Shown here: piece after piece, positions 1 through 9,409 of the stretch | How the letters are laid out: the number at the start of each line of letters is the position of its first letter | How positions within the stretch are numbered: position 1 is the first letter of the stretch | Assembly: GCA_965222485.1 (NCBI GenBank) | Contig: CBDCUC010000030.1 | Span: forward strand, 248,001-312,000 | DNA length: 64,000 nt | Reading direction: 5' to 3' | DNA from: CBDCUC01 sp965222485 | GTDB lineage: Bacteria; Pseudomonadota; Alphaproteobacteria; Rhizobiales; Hyphomicrobiaceae | Position numbers and translations under genes: made by a program | Notes under the pieces: model-generated | What the model was told of the DNA's origin: nothing | What the model saw: the letters and a program-made list of their open reading frames with translations, nothing else | The model's database searches: none

Positions 1-713
1 TTCTTGTTGGCGATGGTGTGTTGGATCATGCCAGACGCGAAGCAGAGATCATATGTGTTGGCAAGGCGAAGGGGCGTCATTCGCGCTCGCAAGCCGAAAT
101 CAACGCGATGATTGTGTCACTGGCCTCACAGGGCAAGACAGTGGTGCGGCTGAAGGGCGGAGACCCATTCTTGTTCGGCAGAGGCGGCGAGGAAGTCGAT
201 ACGCTGCGTGCATCGGGCATTGCTTGTGAAGTCATACCTGGCGTGACTGCGGCCACGGCGGCGGCGGCTTCTGTGCAAATCCCGTTGACACAGCGCGACC
301 TGTCACGATCGGTGACGTTTATCTCGGGGCATGCGGCGGGAGATGGCGTGCCCGACTTCGACAACGTAGATTTTCGCGCGTTGTCAAAGGGCGGTAATAC
401 GCTTGCAGTCTACATGGCGGTGTCGACTGCGGGCAAACTTGGCGAGGCGCTGTTGCGGGCGGGCTGGTCTGCTGCAACTCCTGTCATGGCAGTGGAGCGG
501 GCCACACGTTCCGACGAGCGGCGCGTGCTGACGACGCTGGATGTTCTGGCTGGCGAGACAGAAAGTCTCAATCTCAAAGGGCCGGCCATTCTCATTTGCG
601 GTGAGGTTGCCGGTCTCACGCCGGTTGGCGCCGTTGAGGAAGTCCTGCGGCGCGCACAACCGCCATGCGAACCAGGTGAAGAATTGGTTTCCGGTCAAGA
701 GGGATCGAAATAA
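1..713 (+). CDS. cysG: Uroporphyrinogen-III C-methyltransferase, 5'-truncated by the window edge
   Basis: SAM-dependent methylation of uroporphyrinogen III to precorrin-2, the first step to the siroheme used by the sulfite reductase encoded downstream. The reading frame is open to the left edge (residues LVGDG precede the first GTG at 18), so the true start lies outside. Visible are the family segments VRLKGGDPFLFGRGGEE, EVIPGVTAATAAAA and the MAVSTAG region. At least the first 30-40 residues of the methyltransferase domain are missing. Whether the full gene also carries the CysG dehydrogenase/chelatase half cannot be seen, so cobA is an equally valid name. The stop overlaps the next start (TAATG), suggesting coupled translation. 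Confidence 0.9.
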   Translation, partial: LVGDGVLDHARREAEIICVGKAKGRHSRSQAEINAMIVSLASQGKTVVRLKGGDPFLFGRGGEEVDTLRASGIACEVIPGVTAATAAAASVQIPLTQRDLSRSVTFISGHAAGDGVPDFDNVDFRALSKGGNTLAVYMAVSTAGKLGEALLRAGWSAATPVMAVERATRSDERRVLTTLDVLAGETESLNLKGPAILICGEVAGLTPVGAVEEVLRRAQPPCEPGEELVSGQEGSK

Positions 714-979
714 TGGCAAGTGTCTTGACCGCTAACCGATTGCGATCGGGAGAAGTGGTTTATCTGGGTGCAGGAGACGTCTGGGTGCGCGATCTTGGGG
801 ATGCGCGGGTTGCACAGTCTGACGAGGATGTGTCCAAGCTGGAAGCATTAGGGCAGCACTTTGAAGATGTGCGTGAAGTAATCAGCGCATACGTCATGGA
901 TGTCGATGTGGTGGACGGGCGCGCTGTTGCCACTTCCGTGCGCGAGATCATTCGGGCGGCACACGGTCCCAGTATTTAG
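713..979 (+). CDS. DUF2849 domain protein
   Basis: Small 88-residue cytoplasmic protein that I recognise as the DUF2849 family, which in alphaproteobacteria sits between the siroheme methyltransferase gene and cysI. No catalytic motif, signal peptide or membrane segment is visible. It starts with LTANRLRSGEVVYL, is acidic in the middle and ends with a VREIIR helix. Its start overlaps the preceding stop, so it is almost certainly co-translated with the methyltransferase gene. The position suggests an accessory role in siroheme delivery or sulfite reductase assembly. That role is inferred from context only. Confidence 0.8.
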   Translation: MASVLTANRLRSGEVVYLGAGDVWVRDLGDARVAQSDEDVSKLEALGQHFEDVREVISAYVMDVDVVDGRAVATSVREIIRAAHGPSI

Positions 980-1017
980 GGGCCCAGCATTCAGGGCGAA
1001 CAAGCAGGATAACGAAG

Positions 1018-2736
1018 ATGTACCGTTACGACGAATTTGATGCAGCCTTCGTGCAGCAACGGACCGGGCAATTCGCCGACCAAGTCGAGCGACGCTTGTC
1101 GGGTGAGCTGTCGGAAGAACAATTTCGTCCGCTTCGATTGCAGAACGGTCTTTATCTGCAATTACATGCCTACATGCTGCGTGTTGCCGTTCCCTATGGT
1201 GTGCTGTCCTGCGAGAAATTGAGGGCGCTAGCCGATATCGCACGGCGTTTCGATAAGGATTTCGGACATTTCACGACGCGCCAGAATATTCAATACAACT
1301 GGATCAAGCTGGATGAGGTGCCGGAGATCTTGTCGGTGCTGGCCGATGTTGAAATGCACGCCATTCAGACCAGCGGCAACTGCATCCGCAACGTGACGTC
1401 CGACCCTTATGCCGGTGTCGCTGTCGATGAGATTGAAGATCCGCGTGTCTGGGCGGAGGTGATGCGCCAGTGGTCCACGATCCATCCGGAGTTTGCGTTT
1501 CTGCCGCGCAAATTCAAAATCGCTATTACGGGCGCAGCAGAAGATCGTGCCGCTATTCTATTTCACGATATCGGTATTCGCATCGTCAAGGATAAGGGTG
1601 GGGAAACCGGGTTTGCCATTTATGTTGGTGGCGGTCAGGGGCGTACGCCTTATGTGGCGCATGAAGTTCGCGGATTTCTGCCGAAGGACCGGCTGCTGTC
1701 CTACCTGGAAGCGATCATGCGTGTCTATAATCTGCATGGACGTCGCGACAATCTTTACAAGTCCCGTATCAAGATTCTCGTCAATGCATTGGGGATTGAG
1801 AAGTTCCGGGAGGAAGTGGAAGAAGAATGGTCACGGATCGATCAGCCATCCGTCGACTTACCGCAGATTGAATATGAGCGGATTGCTGCTTACTTCAAGC
1901 CGCTGGATCTGGAGCAAGCAGAAAACACGTCCCACTCCGTTGCCGAAAGGCGCAAGTCCGATGCGGGCTTCGATCATTGGATGCGCAACAATGTGCTAGC
2001 GCATCGGATTCCAGGCTATCGCATTGTGAATATTGCTCTTAAAGAGCCGGGCAAGGTTGCTGGTGATTGTTCCGCTGAACAGATGGATGTCGTAGCAGAC
2101 CTGGCTGAGCGTTATGGGCACGATGAAATTCGCGTGACCTACACGCAGAACCTAGTGTTGCCGAATATCGCACTAAGAGATGTCGAGGTCGTTTACGACG
2201 CCTTGGTCGCAGCGGGTCTGCACTCACCAAATGCGGAATTGATCACTGATATGATCGTGTGCCCCGGGCTTGATTACTGCAACTTGGCCAATGCGCGTTC
2301 GATTCCTATCGGACAGGACATTGCGAATAGATTTGCAGATATCAAGCGGGCGGAGACTATCGGTCCATTGAGGCTCAACATATCGGGCTGCATTAATGCT
2401 TGCGGGCATCACCACTCCGGTAACATCGGCATTCTTGGTGTCGATAAGAAGGGGACCGAACATTATCAGATCACGCTTGGGGGCAGTCCGAAGGACGATG
2501 CGGCGGTCGGTTCGATTTTGGGACCGAGTTTTCCAGCCGAAGAAATCGGCGATGCGGTCGAGGTGATTGTCGAAGCGTATTTGCGGTTGCGTCTGAATGA
2601 GACGGAAGATTTCCTGAGCGCTTACAGACGGCTGGGCAAAGAACCATTCAAGGACGTGCTGTACGGAGAGAACGCCGATTGGCGGTCCAAGGCGTCGGCG
2701 CGATCTTCGGCGGACATGCAAGTACGGGGGGCATAA
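1018..2736 (+). CDS. cysI: Sulfite (nitrite/sulfite) reductase hemoprotein
   Basis: Six-electron reduction of sulfite to sulfide at a siroheme-[4Fe-4S] centre. The 572-residue protein has the two ferredoxin-like half domains (FGHFTTRQNIQYNW near residue 80; VTYTQNLVLPNI near 375). The cluster ligands are Cys415 and Cys421 (C-x5-C) and Cys458 and Cys462 (C-x3-C). It lies 38 bases after the DUF2849 gene and abuts the DUF934 gene. No flavoprotein subunit gene (cysJ) is nearby, so a ferredoxin or another reductase probably supplies electrons. Nitrite reductase is a related alternative, but the cys neighbours favour sulfite. Confidence 0.93.
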   Translation: MYRYDEFDAAFVQQRTGQFADQVERRLSGELSEEQFRPLRLQNGLYLQLHAYMLRVAVPYGVLSCEKLRALADIARRFDKDFGHFTTRQNIQYNWIKLDEVPEILSVLADVEMHAIQTSGNCIRNVTSDPYAGVAVDEIEDPRVWAEVMRQWSTIHPEFAFLPRKFKIAITGAAEDRAAILFHDIGIRIVKDKGGETGFAIYVGGGQGRTPYVAHEVRGFLPKDRLLSYLEAIMRVYNLHGRRDNLYKSRIKILVNALGIEKFREEVEEEWSRIDQPSVDLPQIEYERIAAYFKPLDLEQAENTSHSVAERRKSDAGFDHWMRNNVLAHRIPGYRIVNIALKEPGKVAGDCSAEQMDVVADLAERYGHDEIRVTYTQNLVLPNIALRDVEVVYDALVAAGLHSPNAELITDMIVCPGLDYCNLANARSIPIGQDIANRFADIKRAETIGPLRLNISGCINACGHHHSGNIGILGVDKKGTEHYQITLGGSPKDDAAVGSILGPSFPAEEIGDAVEVIVEAYLRLRLNETEDFLSAYRRLGKEPFKDVLYGENADWRSKASARSSADMQVRGA

Positions 2737-3258
2737 GTGAAGCTTTTTAAAGCCGATCGGTTTGTTGAAGACCAGTGGGTACGCGTTGGAGACGACGATG
2801 ACGTGCCTTCGGATGCGAAGGCGGTCGTTTCGCTCAAACGATGGCGTGAGGAACGCGATGCGCTCAAAGGGCTCTCGTCCGAGATCGGTGTGCTGCTGGA
2901 GCCAGGCGATGAAGTGGATGATGAATCCGATGCGCTCGATCAGCTCGGGCTTGTCATTATTCCGTTCACTACGTTTACCGATGGTCGCGGTTATTCGATC
3001 GCGCGATGCTTGCGTGATGCGGCGCATTACAACGGTGAAATTCGTGCAACGGGCGATGTTTTGCTCGACCAGCTTCCGCTGATGTTGCGATGTGGATTTG
3101 ACGCCTTTGAAATCGTGAGCGAACCGACAATCAGCGCCTTGGAGAAGGGACACTTGCCGGCGATTACAAATATCTATCAGCGGCCGGCACGCGGCGGGGT
3201 CGCGCAGGCCGGACGGCATTTTAATCTGAAGCGCATTACGCAAAAAGCTGCCGAGTAA
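2737..3258 (+). CDS. DUF934 domain protein of the sulfate assimilation cluster
   Basis: A 173-residue cytoplasmic protein of the DUF934 family, typically encoded directly after cysI in proteobacteria. Visible features are the family-type core IIPFTTFTDGRGYSIARCLR (about residues 75-94) and a conserved GDVLLDQLPLMLRCGFDAFE stretch (about 106-125). It has no Cys-rich cluster site and no membrane segment. The start is GTG placed directly after the cysI stop, so translation is probably coupled. Its biochemical role is not established as far as I know. The constant association with cysI and cysH suggests a helper for sulfite reductase. Confidence 0.85.
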   Translation: MKLFKADRFVEDQWVRVGDDDDVPSDAKAVVSLKRWREERDALKGLSSEIGVLLEPGDEVDDESDALDQLGLVIIPFTTFTDGRGYSIARCLRDAAHYNGEIRATGDVLLDQLPLMLRCGFDAFEIVSEPTISALEKGHLPAITNIYQRPARGGVAQAGRHFNLKRITQKAAE

Positions 3259-3277
3259 GGCAAGGGGTAACGGACGT

Positions 3278-4039
3278 ATGGCGACAGCAATAAAATCATC
3301 CCCCAAATCTGTGGCGGCTGAATTGGATTCGCGGCTGGCTGCATCTTCGGATGTTGGTGAGCGGCTGCGCATCGTTGCCGAGATGGTCTCAGGCCGTATC
3401 GCATTTTCGACGAGCTTGGGCATTGAAGACCAGGCGGTTCTCAATGCCATTGCTGACAGCGGTGTCGATGTCGACGTCTTCACGCTGGATACGGGCAGGC
3501 ACTTTCCTGAGACATTGCAGACGCTGGAAGACAGTGAATTGCACTTTCGTCGCCGCATCCGTGTCGTCATGCCCGACCGTGAAGAAACGGAAGAGCTCGT
3601 TCAGCGTGATGGTGTATTCGGGTTCAGGACTTCGATAGAAGCGCGCAAGGCCTGCTGTGAAATTCGAAAGGTTCGCCCGCTTAACCGCGCGCTCAAAGGT
3701 GCGGCGGTTTGGATTACGGGATTGCGGCGGTCACAATCGTCGGGGCGGATGGACATTCCATTTGCCAGTTTTGAAGACGGCTCCGGTCTCATCAAAGTCA
3801 ATCCGATTGCTGATTGGTCATTGGAGCAGCTGGAAGCCTACGTTGCTGAGAACAAGGTTCCGGTGAATGCGCTTCACGCGCAAGGTTTCCCGTCGATCGG
3901 ATGTCAGCCATGCACACGCGCGATTAAGCCGGGTGAGGATATTCGCGCCGGACGCTGGTGGTGGGAAAATGAAGACGGCAAGGAGTGCGGTTTGCATAAC
4001 CGACCGCAGATCGCTGAGCCGGTTGCAAAGGAAGCTTAA
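3278..4039 (+). CDS. cysH: Assimilatory adenylyl/phosphoadenylyl-sulfate reductase
   Basis: Reduces adenylyl sulfate (or PAPS) to sulfite using thioredoxin. The 253-residue protein has the PP-loop-like start TSLGIEDQAVL and the FTLDTGRHFPET motif. The iron-sulfur ligands are Cys126-Cys127 and Cys209-x2-Cys212, with the catalytic cysteine in KECGLH (Cys237). The CC...CxxC pattern marks the [4Fe-4S] type, which usually prefers APS. No APS kinase gene (cysC) is seen here and CysN carries no kinase domain, consistent with APS as substrate. It is followed by cysD after 2 bases. Confidence 0.93.
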   Translation: MATAIKSSPKSVAAELDSRLAASSDVGERLRIVAEMVSGRIAFSTSLGIEDQAVLNAIADSGVDVDVFTLDTGRHFPETLQTLEDSELHFRRRIRVVMPDREETEELVQRDGVFGFRTSIEARKACCEIRKVRPLNRALKGAAVWITGLRRSQSSGRMDIPFASFEDGSGLIKVNPIADWSLEQLEAYVAENKVPVNALHAQGFPSIGCQPCTRAIKPGEDIRAGRWWWENEDGKECGLHNRPQIAEPVAKEA

Positions 4040-4041
4040 GG

Positions 4042-4947
4042 ATGACGCAGGCAGTTTCTCATCTGGATCTGCTCGAAGCGGAGAGCATTCACATTTTCCG
4101 CGAGGCGGCAGCGCAATTTCGCAATCCGGTGCTGATGTATTCCATCGGCAAGGATTCCACTGTGCTGCTGCATCTAGCGCGAAAGGCCTTCTGGCCGCAG
4201 AAGCCGCCGTTCCCGCTGCTGCATATCGACACGACGTGGAAATTCCGGGACATGATCAAGTTCCGCGATGACACCGTGAAAAAATTCGGCCTGGACCTCG
4301 TGGTCTATACCAATCAGGACGGCGTTGAGCGGGGCATGAACCCATTTGATCATTCGCCCTCGGTTTATACCGACATCATGAAGACGGTTGCCCTGAAGCA
4401 GGCGCTCGATCAGGGCGGGTATGACGCTGCCTTTGGCGGTGCACGGCGCGATGAGGAAGCAAGCCGGGCGAAAGAGCGTGTGTTCTCATTCCGCTCACCC
4501 GGGCATCGTTGGGACCCGCGCAAGCAGCGTCCGGAAATGTGGCGGCTGCTTAACGGTCGTCTCGGTACGGGAGAGACGGCGCGTGTCTTTCCAATGTCGA
4601 ATTGGACGGAGCGGGATGTCTGGCGCTACTTGCTGCGCGAAAAGCTTGAGGTTGTGCCGCTGTATATGGCAGCCGAGCGCCCGACGATTGAGCGGGACGG
4701 TCAGTTGCTGGTGGTCGATGATGACCGCATTCAATTGCGCCCCGGCGAGGTGATCCAGCAAAAAAGCGTGCGCTTCAGGACGTTGGGGTGCTGGCCGCTG
4801 ACGGCGGCCGTGCCATCGACAGCGAAGACGATGGAGGACGTTGTTGCCGAAACCTTGTCGGCACGTACGTCTGAGCGACAGGGCCGGCTGATCGACCACG
4901 ATCAGGCCAGTGCCATGGAGAAGAAGAAACAAGAAGGCTATTTCTGA
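4042..4947 (+). CDS. cysD: Sulfate adenylyltransferase subunit 2
   Basis: Catalytic subunit of the heterodimeric ATP sulfurylase, making adenylyl sulfate from sulfate and ATP. The 301-residue length fits the family. The PP-loop YSIGKDSTVLLHL is near residue 33. Other conserved stretches are AAFGGARRDEEASRAKER, FPMSNWTERDVWRYL and the C-terminal KKKQEGYF. It is 2 bases after cysH, and its TGA overlaps the ATG of cysN (ATGA), so the two subunits are translationally coupled. Confidence 0.96.
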   Translation: MTQAVSHLDLLEAESIHIFREAAAQFRNPVLMYSIGKDSTVLLHLARKAFWPQKPPFPLLHIDTTWKFRDMIKFRDDTVKKFGLDLVVYTNQDGVERGMNPFDHSPSVYTDIMKTVALKQALDQGGYDAAFGGARRDEEASRAKERVFSFRSPGHRWDPRKQRPEMWRLLNGRLGTGETARVFPMSNWTERDVWRYLLREKLEVVPLYMAAERPTIERDGQLLVVDDDRIQLRPGEVIQQKSVRFRTLGCWPLTAAVPSTAKTMEDVVAETLSARTSERQGRLIDHDQASAMEKKKQEGYF

Positions 4948-6434
4948 TGAACGCGTTGCCACAGCCAAAGGCTCAACTTGACGCCGATGCGGTGACATTG
5001 CCGCTGCAGGACCTCAACGGTAGTCTCAGATTGCTGACGTGCGGTTCCGTCGACGATGGCAAGTCGAGCCTGATCGGTCGTTTGTTGTGGGATGCAGACG
5101 ATCTTTATGATGATCAGCGCGAAACGTTAGCGCGTTCGAGTGGTGCGGGGGTGAGCGGAAACCAGCCCGATTTTTCGCAGCTTGTCGATGGACTGGCAGC
5201 TGAGCGCGAACAGGGCATCACCATCGATATTGCCTGGAGGTATTTCGATACCGATAATCGCCGGTTTATCATTATCGATAGTCCAGGCCATGAGCAATAC
5301 ACGCGCAACATGGCCAGCGGCGCGAGCCATGCCGATGTGGCGATCATGCTTGTTGATGCCCGCCATGGCGTCAAAACGCAGACGCGCCGGCACGCTGCCA
5401 TCCTTGATCTGATGGGTGTGAAGCGGGTCATTCTTGCCGTCAACAAGATGGATCTTGTCGAATATTCGCAAGACACGTTCCTGCAGATTGAGAAGGATTT
5501 TGGTGAGTTGACGAAGCGTTTTGGTTTTGTCGAAGCGCTTGCCATGCCGGTTTCGGCGGTCATGGGTGATAACGTCGCGAGCCGCTCGAAGAATATGAGC
5601 TGGTATAGCGGGCCGGTTCTGCTGGAGTTTTTGGAGGGCTTGCCGTCGCGCGCTGAGCAGGTTGACGGACCGTTTCGCATGCCGGTGCAGATGGTTCTGA
5701 GGGACGGGCTTGATTTCCGCGGTCTGGCGGGAACGGTCAGTGCCGGCCGTGTTGCCGTAGGTGACCATGTTGCTGATAGCCTGAGCGGTAAACATGCCCG
5801 TGTTGCACGCATTGCAACCATGGATGGCGACTTGGAGGTTGCGGCCCAGGGGCAGGCGGTCGTGTTGGAACTCGATACCGACATAGATGTTGCGCGTGGT
5901 GACCTGCTTAGTCATCCGCAACGCTTGCCGGTGGCTGCCCGCAAGGCCTCAGCACAGATCGTTTGGTTGTCGGAAACCGCGTTTGATGCCGGGGCAAGTT
6001 ACCTGTTGCGCACGGCGACGGACCTTGTTTCCATCGAACGGCTGAAGATTGCCGAATTGCTTGATCTGGAAACACTTGCCACGACTGCGACGGACAAGTG
6101 CGAGATGAACGATATTGCTATTGCGCAAATCGATGTGGGGCGACCTGTCGCACTCGACACTTTTGGGGCGGCTCCGGAAACCGGCAGCTTTATGATTGTC
6201 GATGCGGTAAGCGGTGCTTCCGTTGCGGCGGGCGTTGTTGTGGAGGCGCAGGCTGGCGGGGCAGCGGCAAGTGACGATGAGGGTGTTTATGTGCTCGATC
6301 GTGCCACACTGGCGCGGGGGATATGCCAGGATCTTGGCGAGGGGGCGGCTGCGGAGGCTGAATTCCGCCGGCGTGCCGACGAAGTGGCAGCATTGCTCAG
6401 AGGCGCAGGCGTGCGCGTCCGGCTGGCCCTTTAG
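4947..6434 (+). CDS. cysN: Sulfate adenylyltransferase subunit 1 (GTPase)
   Basis: GTPase subunit that drives APS synthesis by CysD. Visible are the P-loop GSVDDGKSS (residues 33-41), the switch region EREQGITIDIAWRYF, DSPGHEQYTRNM and the base-specificity motif NKMD (about 167). These are followed by EF-Tu-like beta-barrel domains. At 495 residues it ends without the C-terminal APS kinase domain of CysNC fusions. It overlaps cysD by one base and is the last biosynthetic gene of the cluster. The next gene follows after about 100 bases. Confidence 0.95.
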   Translation: MNALPQPKAQLDADAVTLPLQDLNGSLRLLTCGSVDDGKSSLIGRLLWDADDLYDDQRETLARSSGAGVSGNQPDFSQLVDGLAAEREQGITIDIAWRYFDTDNRRFIIIDSPGHEQYTRNMASGASHADVAIMLVDARHGVKTQTRRHAAILDLMGVKRVILAVNKMDLVEYSQDTFLQIEKDFGELTKRFGFVEALAMPVSAVMGDNVASRSKNMSWYSGPVLLEFLEGLPSRAEQVDGPFRMPVQMVLRDGLDFRGLAGTVSAGRVAVGDHVADSLSGKHARVARIATMDGDLEVAAQGQAVVLELDTDIDVARGDLLSHPQRLPVAARKASAQIVWLSETAFDAGASYLLRTATDLVSIERLKIAELLDLETLATTATDKCEMNDIAIAQIDVGRPVALDTFGAAPETGSFMIVDAVSGASVAAGVVVEAQAGGAAASDDEGVYVLDRATLARGICQDLGEGAAAEAEFRRRADEVAALLRGAGVRVRLAL

Positions 6435-6538
6435 TCCATAATGTTTACCTTGAGTTTTTGCGATATTTCGCACAAAGACGTTCTTGCGCTCTGAGCTTGG
6501 TGCGCTGAAGGGCCGATTACGAATTTGGACCGGTATTT

Positions 6539-7363
6539 ATGGAATTTGTCTTACAGCAGCATTGGGCCCTGATCGCAGCAGGCGGCTTTATCGTCGGCGT
6601 GCTCGTCGGTGCAACCGGTGTTGGTGGGGGTGCTGTAACAACACCAATGCTGATTAGCGGTTTTGGCGTGCCTCCTGCCGTTGCCGTGGGGACGGACTTG
6701 CTTTTCGCCGCAATTACGAAGGCGAGCGGTGCGTGGCGCCACCATGCGCTTGGAAATGTTGATTGGCCTATTTTGCGATGGCTGGCGACAGGCAGTGTGA
6801 GTGCGGCGGCGCTGACACTGCTTTGGTTGCATTACGTGTCGGCAGACTTGGCTGTGCTCGGTATGTGGATACGGCAAGCGCTTGCCGTTGCACTTGTTGT
6901 CAGTGCTATTGCAATTCCGCTCTTCCCGCCGTTATTGCGTTGGCGCCAACATTCGCCTGGTGCAGCAGAGAAGGTGCGCAAGGTGCCGACAGTGCTGTTC
7001 GGGGTTTTGCTTGGTGTGACGGTCACGCTGACGTCGGTCGGTGCCGGCGCCATAGGCGTTGCCGTTCTGTCCGCACTCTATCCCGCCCTGATGGCGCGCA
7101 GAATTGTTGGTACTGACATTGTGCATGCTATCCCGTTGGCATTTGTCTCCGGTATGGGACATCTGGGAATGGGCAATGTGGACTTTGCCATCCTCGGTGC
7201 ACTTCTTGTCGGTTCTGTTCCTGGGATCATCCTGGGCTCGCGTTTGACGGGCGTTGTGCCGGATTGGCTGCTGCGCATCGTGTTGTCGGCAGTGCTGCTC
7301 TACGCGGCGTATCTGGTCGTCGATCCAGCAGTGATCGCGTGGATCACAGCTTTTCTGTCATAG
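6539..7363 (+). CDS. TSUP family (TauE/SafE) sulfite/sulfonate-type exporter
   Basis: Integral membrane protein of 274 residues with about eight hydrophobic segments. It begins with the glycine-rich motif GFIVGVLVGATGVGGGAVTT typical of the TSUP family. The second half repeats the pattern (LLGVTVTLTSVGAGAIGVAV), matching the internal duplication known for this fold. Members move sulfite, sulfonates or other organic anions. The position directly downstream of the sulfite-producing cys genes suggests export of excess sulfite, which is inference. It is separated from cysN by 104 bases with a small hairpin and is convergent with the L,D-transpeptidase gene. Confidence 0.88.
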   Translation: MEFVLQQHWALIAAGGFIVGVLVGATGVGGGAVTTPMLISGFGVPPAVAVGTDLLFAAITKASGAWRHHALGNVDWPILRWLATGSVSAAALTLLWLHYVSADLAVLGMWIRQALAVALVVSAIAIPLFPPLLRWRQHSPGAAEKVRKVPTVLFGVLLGVTVTLTSVGAGAIGVAVLSALYPALMARRIVGTDIVHAIPLAFVSGMGHLGMGNVDFAILGALLVGSVPGIILGSRLTGVVPDWLLRIVLSAVLLYAAYLVVDPAVIAWITAFLS

Positions 7364-7480
7364 AGCAAAGCTTAGACCTCCCGCCATACGGGCCAGAGAC
7401 CTTGTGTGAATTCGCGGCGACTTGCGCAGGTTCCTTTCTCGCGCTCTTGATGCTGGTTTTGTCCCAGCGGTCCGCTAATC

Positions 7481-9409
7481 TCAATTGGCGGGGAAAAACC
7501 CATCCCACCAGCTTGAGGCCTGTTTCTTCGGCTTTTTCTTTTGTTTCTTTTTGGCCGTTTTTGGTGTTGCCGCGGCGCCGTAATTTCCGCCCTTCAGAAT
7601 AGCCGTGAGACGGCTGTCGTAGCCGTAGACGTCACGGGCTATTTTGAAATTGCCATCGTCGTCGAAAGTGGCTGTGAAGTAAGTGATGTGCACGGGGACA
7701 GGGTGATCGAATACCGCCTTGTGCAGCACTTTTGGTCCTTTGAGGATTTCCTGAAGCCGTTCGGCGGTCATAGTCTTTCTGTGCTCAACCAGCAGCTCGG
7801 CCATGCGTTGTGGTTTGCTTACGCGAATGCAGCCGTGGCTGTACATGCGCAAGCCGCTTGAGAACAAACCCGGCTTGTGGGTGTCGTGCATGTAGACGGA
7901 GTGACGATTTGGAAATTTGAACTTGAAATCACCGAGGACGCTCTTCGGCCCGGGCGGTTGGGTGAAGCTGCATTTTCTTATATCGATCGAATTCCAATCA
8001 ATCTTTTTGTAGTTGCTGCCGTAACTACCGCAACTTACGCGCAAATTATAGCGCTCCATGACGGTTGAAGTTTTCCGCTTCAGGCTTGGCAGGATGTCGT
8101 TGACCTTGATTGATGCTGGCACGAACCACGTAGGGTGAATCTCGATCCATTCCAGGAGTTCTGAGAAGACAGGTGTTTTGTGCGAACTTTGCCCGATAAT
8201 GGCGCGCTCAGAAAAGATCGTTTCGTTTGCGTCGCGCACGAGGCGGACGCGCAATTCGGGAAGATTGGCCCAGACGTAAATGCCGGCATCGCCGTACAGG
8301 TTATCGGGTAGCCAGCGCCAACGTTCCATGTTGATCAGGATTTTGTCGACCTGCGAGGTGTTGCTGTCTCCGTTCATTGCATTGCGCGTGCCGTTGCCGA
8401 CGACACCATCGACGGTCAGGCCTGCCTTGCGCTGAAAATCTTTCACGGCCTTTTCGACCGCTTCGTCAAACAACTTGGGATCATCGGCCGGTTCACTTAC
8501 CGAGAGGCGCTTGCGGAGGAGCGCCACATGTTCATGCGTACTATCGCGTTTGAGAACGGGTCCGGACGGAATGCGTGCGCGGGATGTATCGTTGTTTGCC
8601 CCTCGCAGCTCCAACAGCTTATCGCGTAGCCGTACGAAATGAGCATGCGTTGGATGGAGGCTGCGCAAATAAGTTTGAACGCCGCTCGCGTTTGCGACGT
8701 CGCCTAATACTTTTACCGGTTCTATCAGGCGGGGCTGATCGGTGCGTTGTAATCCAACCTGTCGAGGTAGCACCCGCCCTCCCTTGGCATGCCGGGCGTA
8801 GAGGAGGACGGCGGCAGTCAGTTTCAATTCTGCGGCAGCTTTGGCAGCGACATCGTCGCTGACGCCAGTTAGATCGGGGGTTGCGAAGTCAGCGGCGCGC
8901 AAACCTTGGTCGTCGGCCTTGGAGATTTCTTCAACGGCCTTCCGGGCGCGCTCGGTTGCGCCCTGTTCCGTGATCCAAATAGGTTCGTGGGCGCCTTCGG
9001 CGTAATAGGACTTGACGGCTTCACGTTCTTTTTTCGTGAGCTTCTTTACGCTTGTCGGTCCGGCTGCCGCTAACCTGCCCACCTCGTCTGAGATTTTCTG
9101 ATCGGCCGAAAGTTGCGGTGTTTCAACGGCGGTGGTGTCTGCCTCTTCTGGATCCGAAGTTGGGTCTTTTGCTACTGCCCGAGTGGGATTTTCGGTCTTC
9201 GTTACCGAAGGCTTTGCGTCAGTTGCAGCAGTCTTGGCTTTCGAGCTTGCAGCGTCCGTGTCAGATGCTGCAGGTGTGCCGGCGGGCGACTGTGCTGACG
9301 GACGCTCCTCGACAATCTCCGGTTCCTGGGCGGTTGCGGTTGAGTGCGATAGGGACGTCATCGCCAAGAGTGAGAGCAGCGTTGAAATTGTCCAGCGCAT
9401 TGTCGGCAT
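7481..9409 (-). CDS. L,D-transpeptidase (YcbB/LdtD-like, YkuD domain)
   Basis: Periplasmic peptidoglycan cross-linking enzyme forming meso-DAP to meso-DAP bridges. The start at 9409 is chosen because AAGAAGG lies just upstream and a signal peptide follows (residues 4-28, ending near TAQ). A frame extension to 9475 lacks both. The order is signal peptide, Ala/Thr/Pro-rich low-complexity linker (30-100), scaffold domain, PG_binding_1 domain (AVKDFQRKAGLTVDGVVGNG), then the YkuD domain. That domain holds the MYSHGCIRVSKP signature, with catalytic Cys near residue 527 of 642. A basic tail KTAKKKQKKKPKKQ lies near the C-terminus. The gene is on the same strand as and downstream of the 38-residue peptide and patatin genes. 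Confidence 0.9.
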   Translation of the reverse strand: MPTMRWTISTLLSLLAMTSLSHSTATAQEPEIVEERPSAQSPAGTPAASDTDAASSKAKTAATDAKPSVTKTENPTRAVAKDPTSDPEEADTTAVETPQLSADQKISDEVGRLAAAGPTSVKKLTKKEREAVKSYYAEGAHEPIWITEQGATERARKAVEEISKADDQGLRAADFATPDLTGVSDDVAAKAAAELKLTAAVLLYARHAKGGRVLPRQVGLQRTDQPRLIEPVKVLGDVANASGVQTYLRSLHPTHAHFVRLRDKLLELRGANNDTSRARIPSGPVLKRDSTHEHVALLRKRLSVSEPADDPKLFDEAVEKAVKDFQRKAGLTVDGVVGNGTRNAMNGDSNTSQVDKILINMERWRWLPDNLYGDAGIYVWANLPELRVRLVRDANETIFSERAIIGQSSHKTPVFSELLEWIEIHPTWFVPASIKVNDILPSLKRKTSTVMERYNLRVSCGSYGSNYKKIDWNSIDIRKCSFTQPPGPKSVLGDFKFKFPNRHSVYMHDTHKPGLFSSGLRMYSHGCIRVSKPQRMAELLVEHRKTMTAERLQEILKGPKVLHKAVFDHPVPVHITYFTATFDDDGNFKIARDVYGYDSRLTAILKGGNYGAAATPKTAKKKQKKKPKKQASSWWDGFFPAN

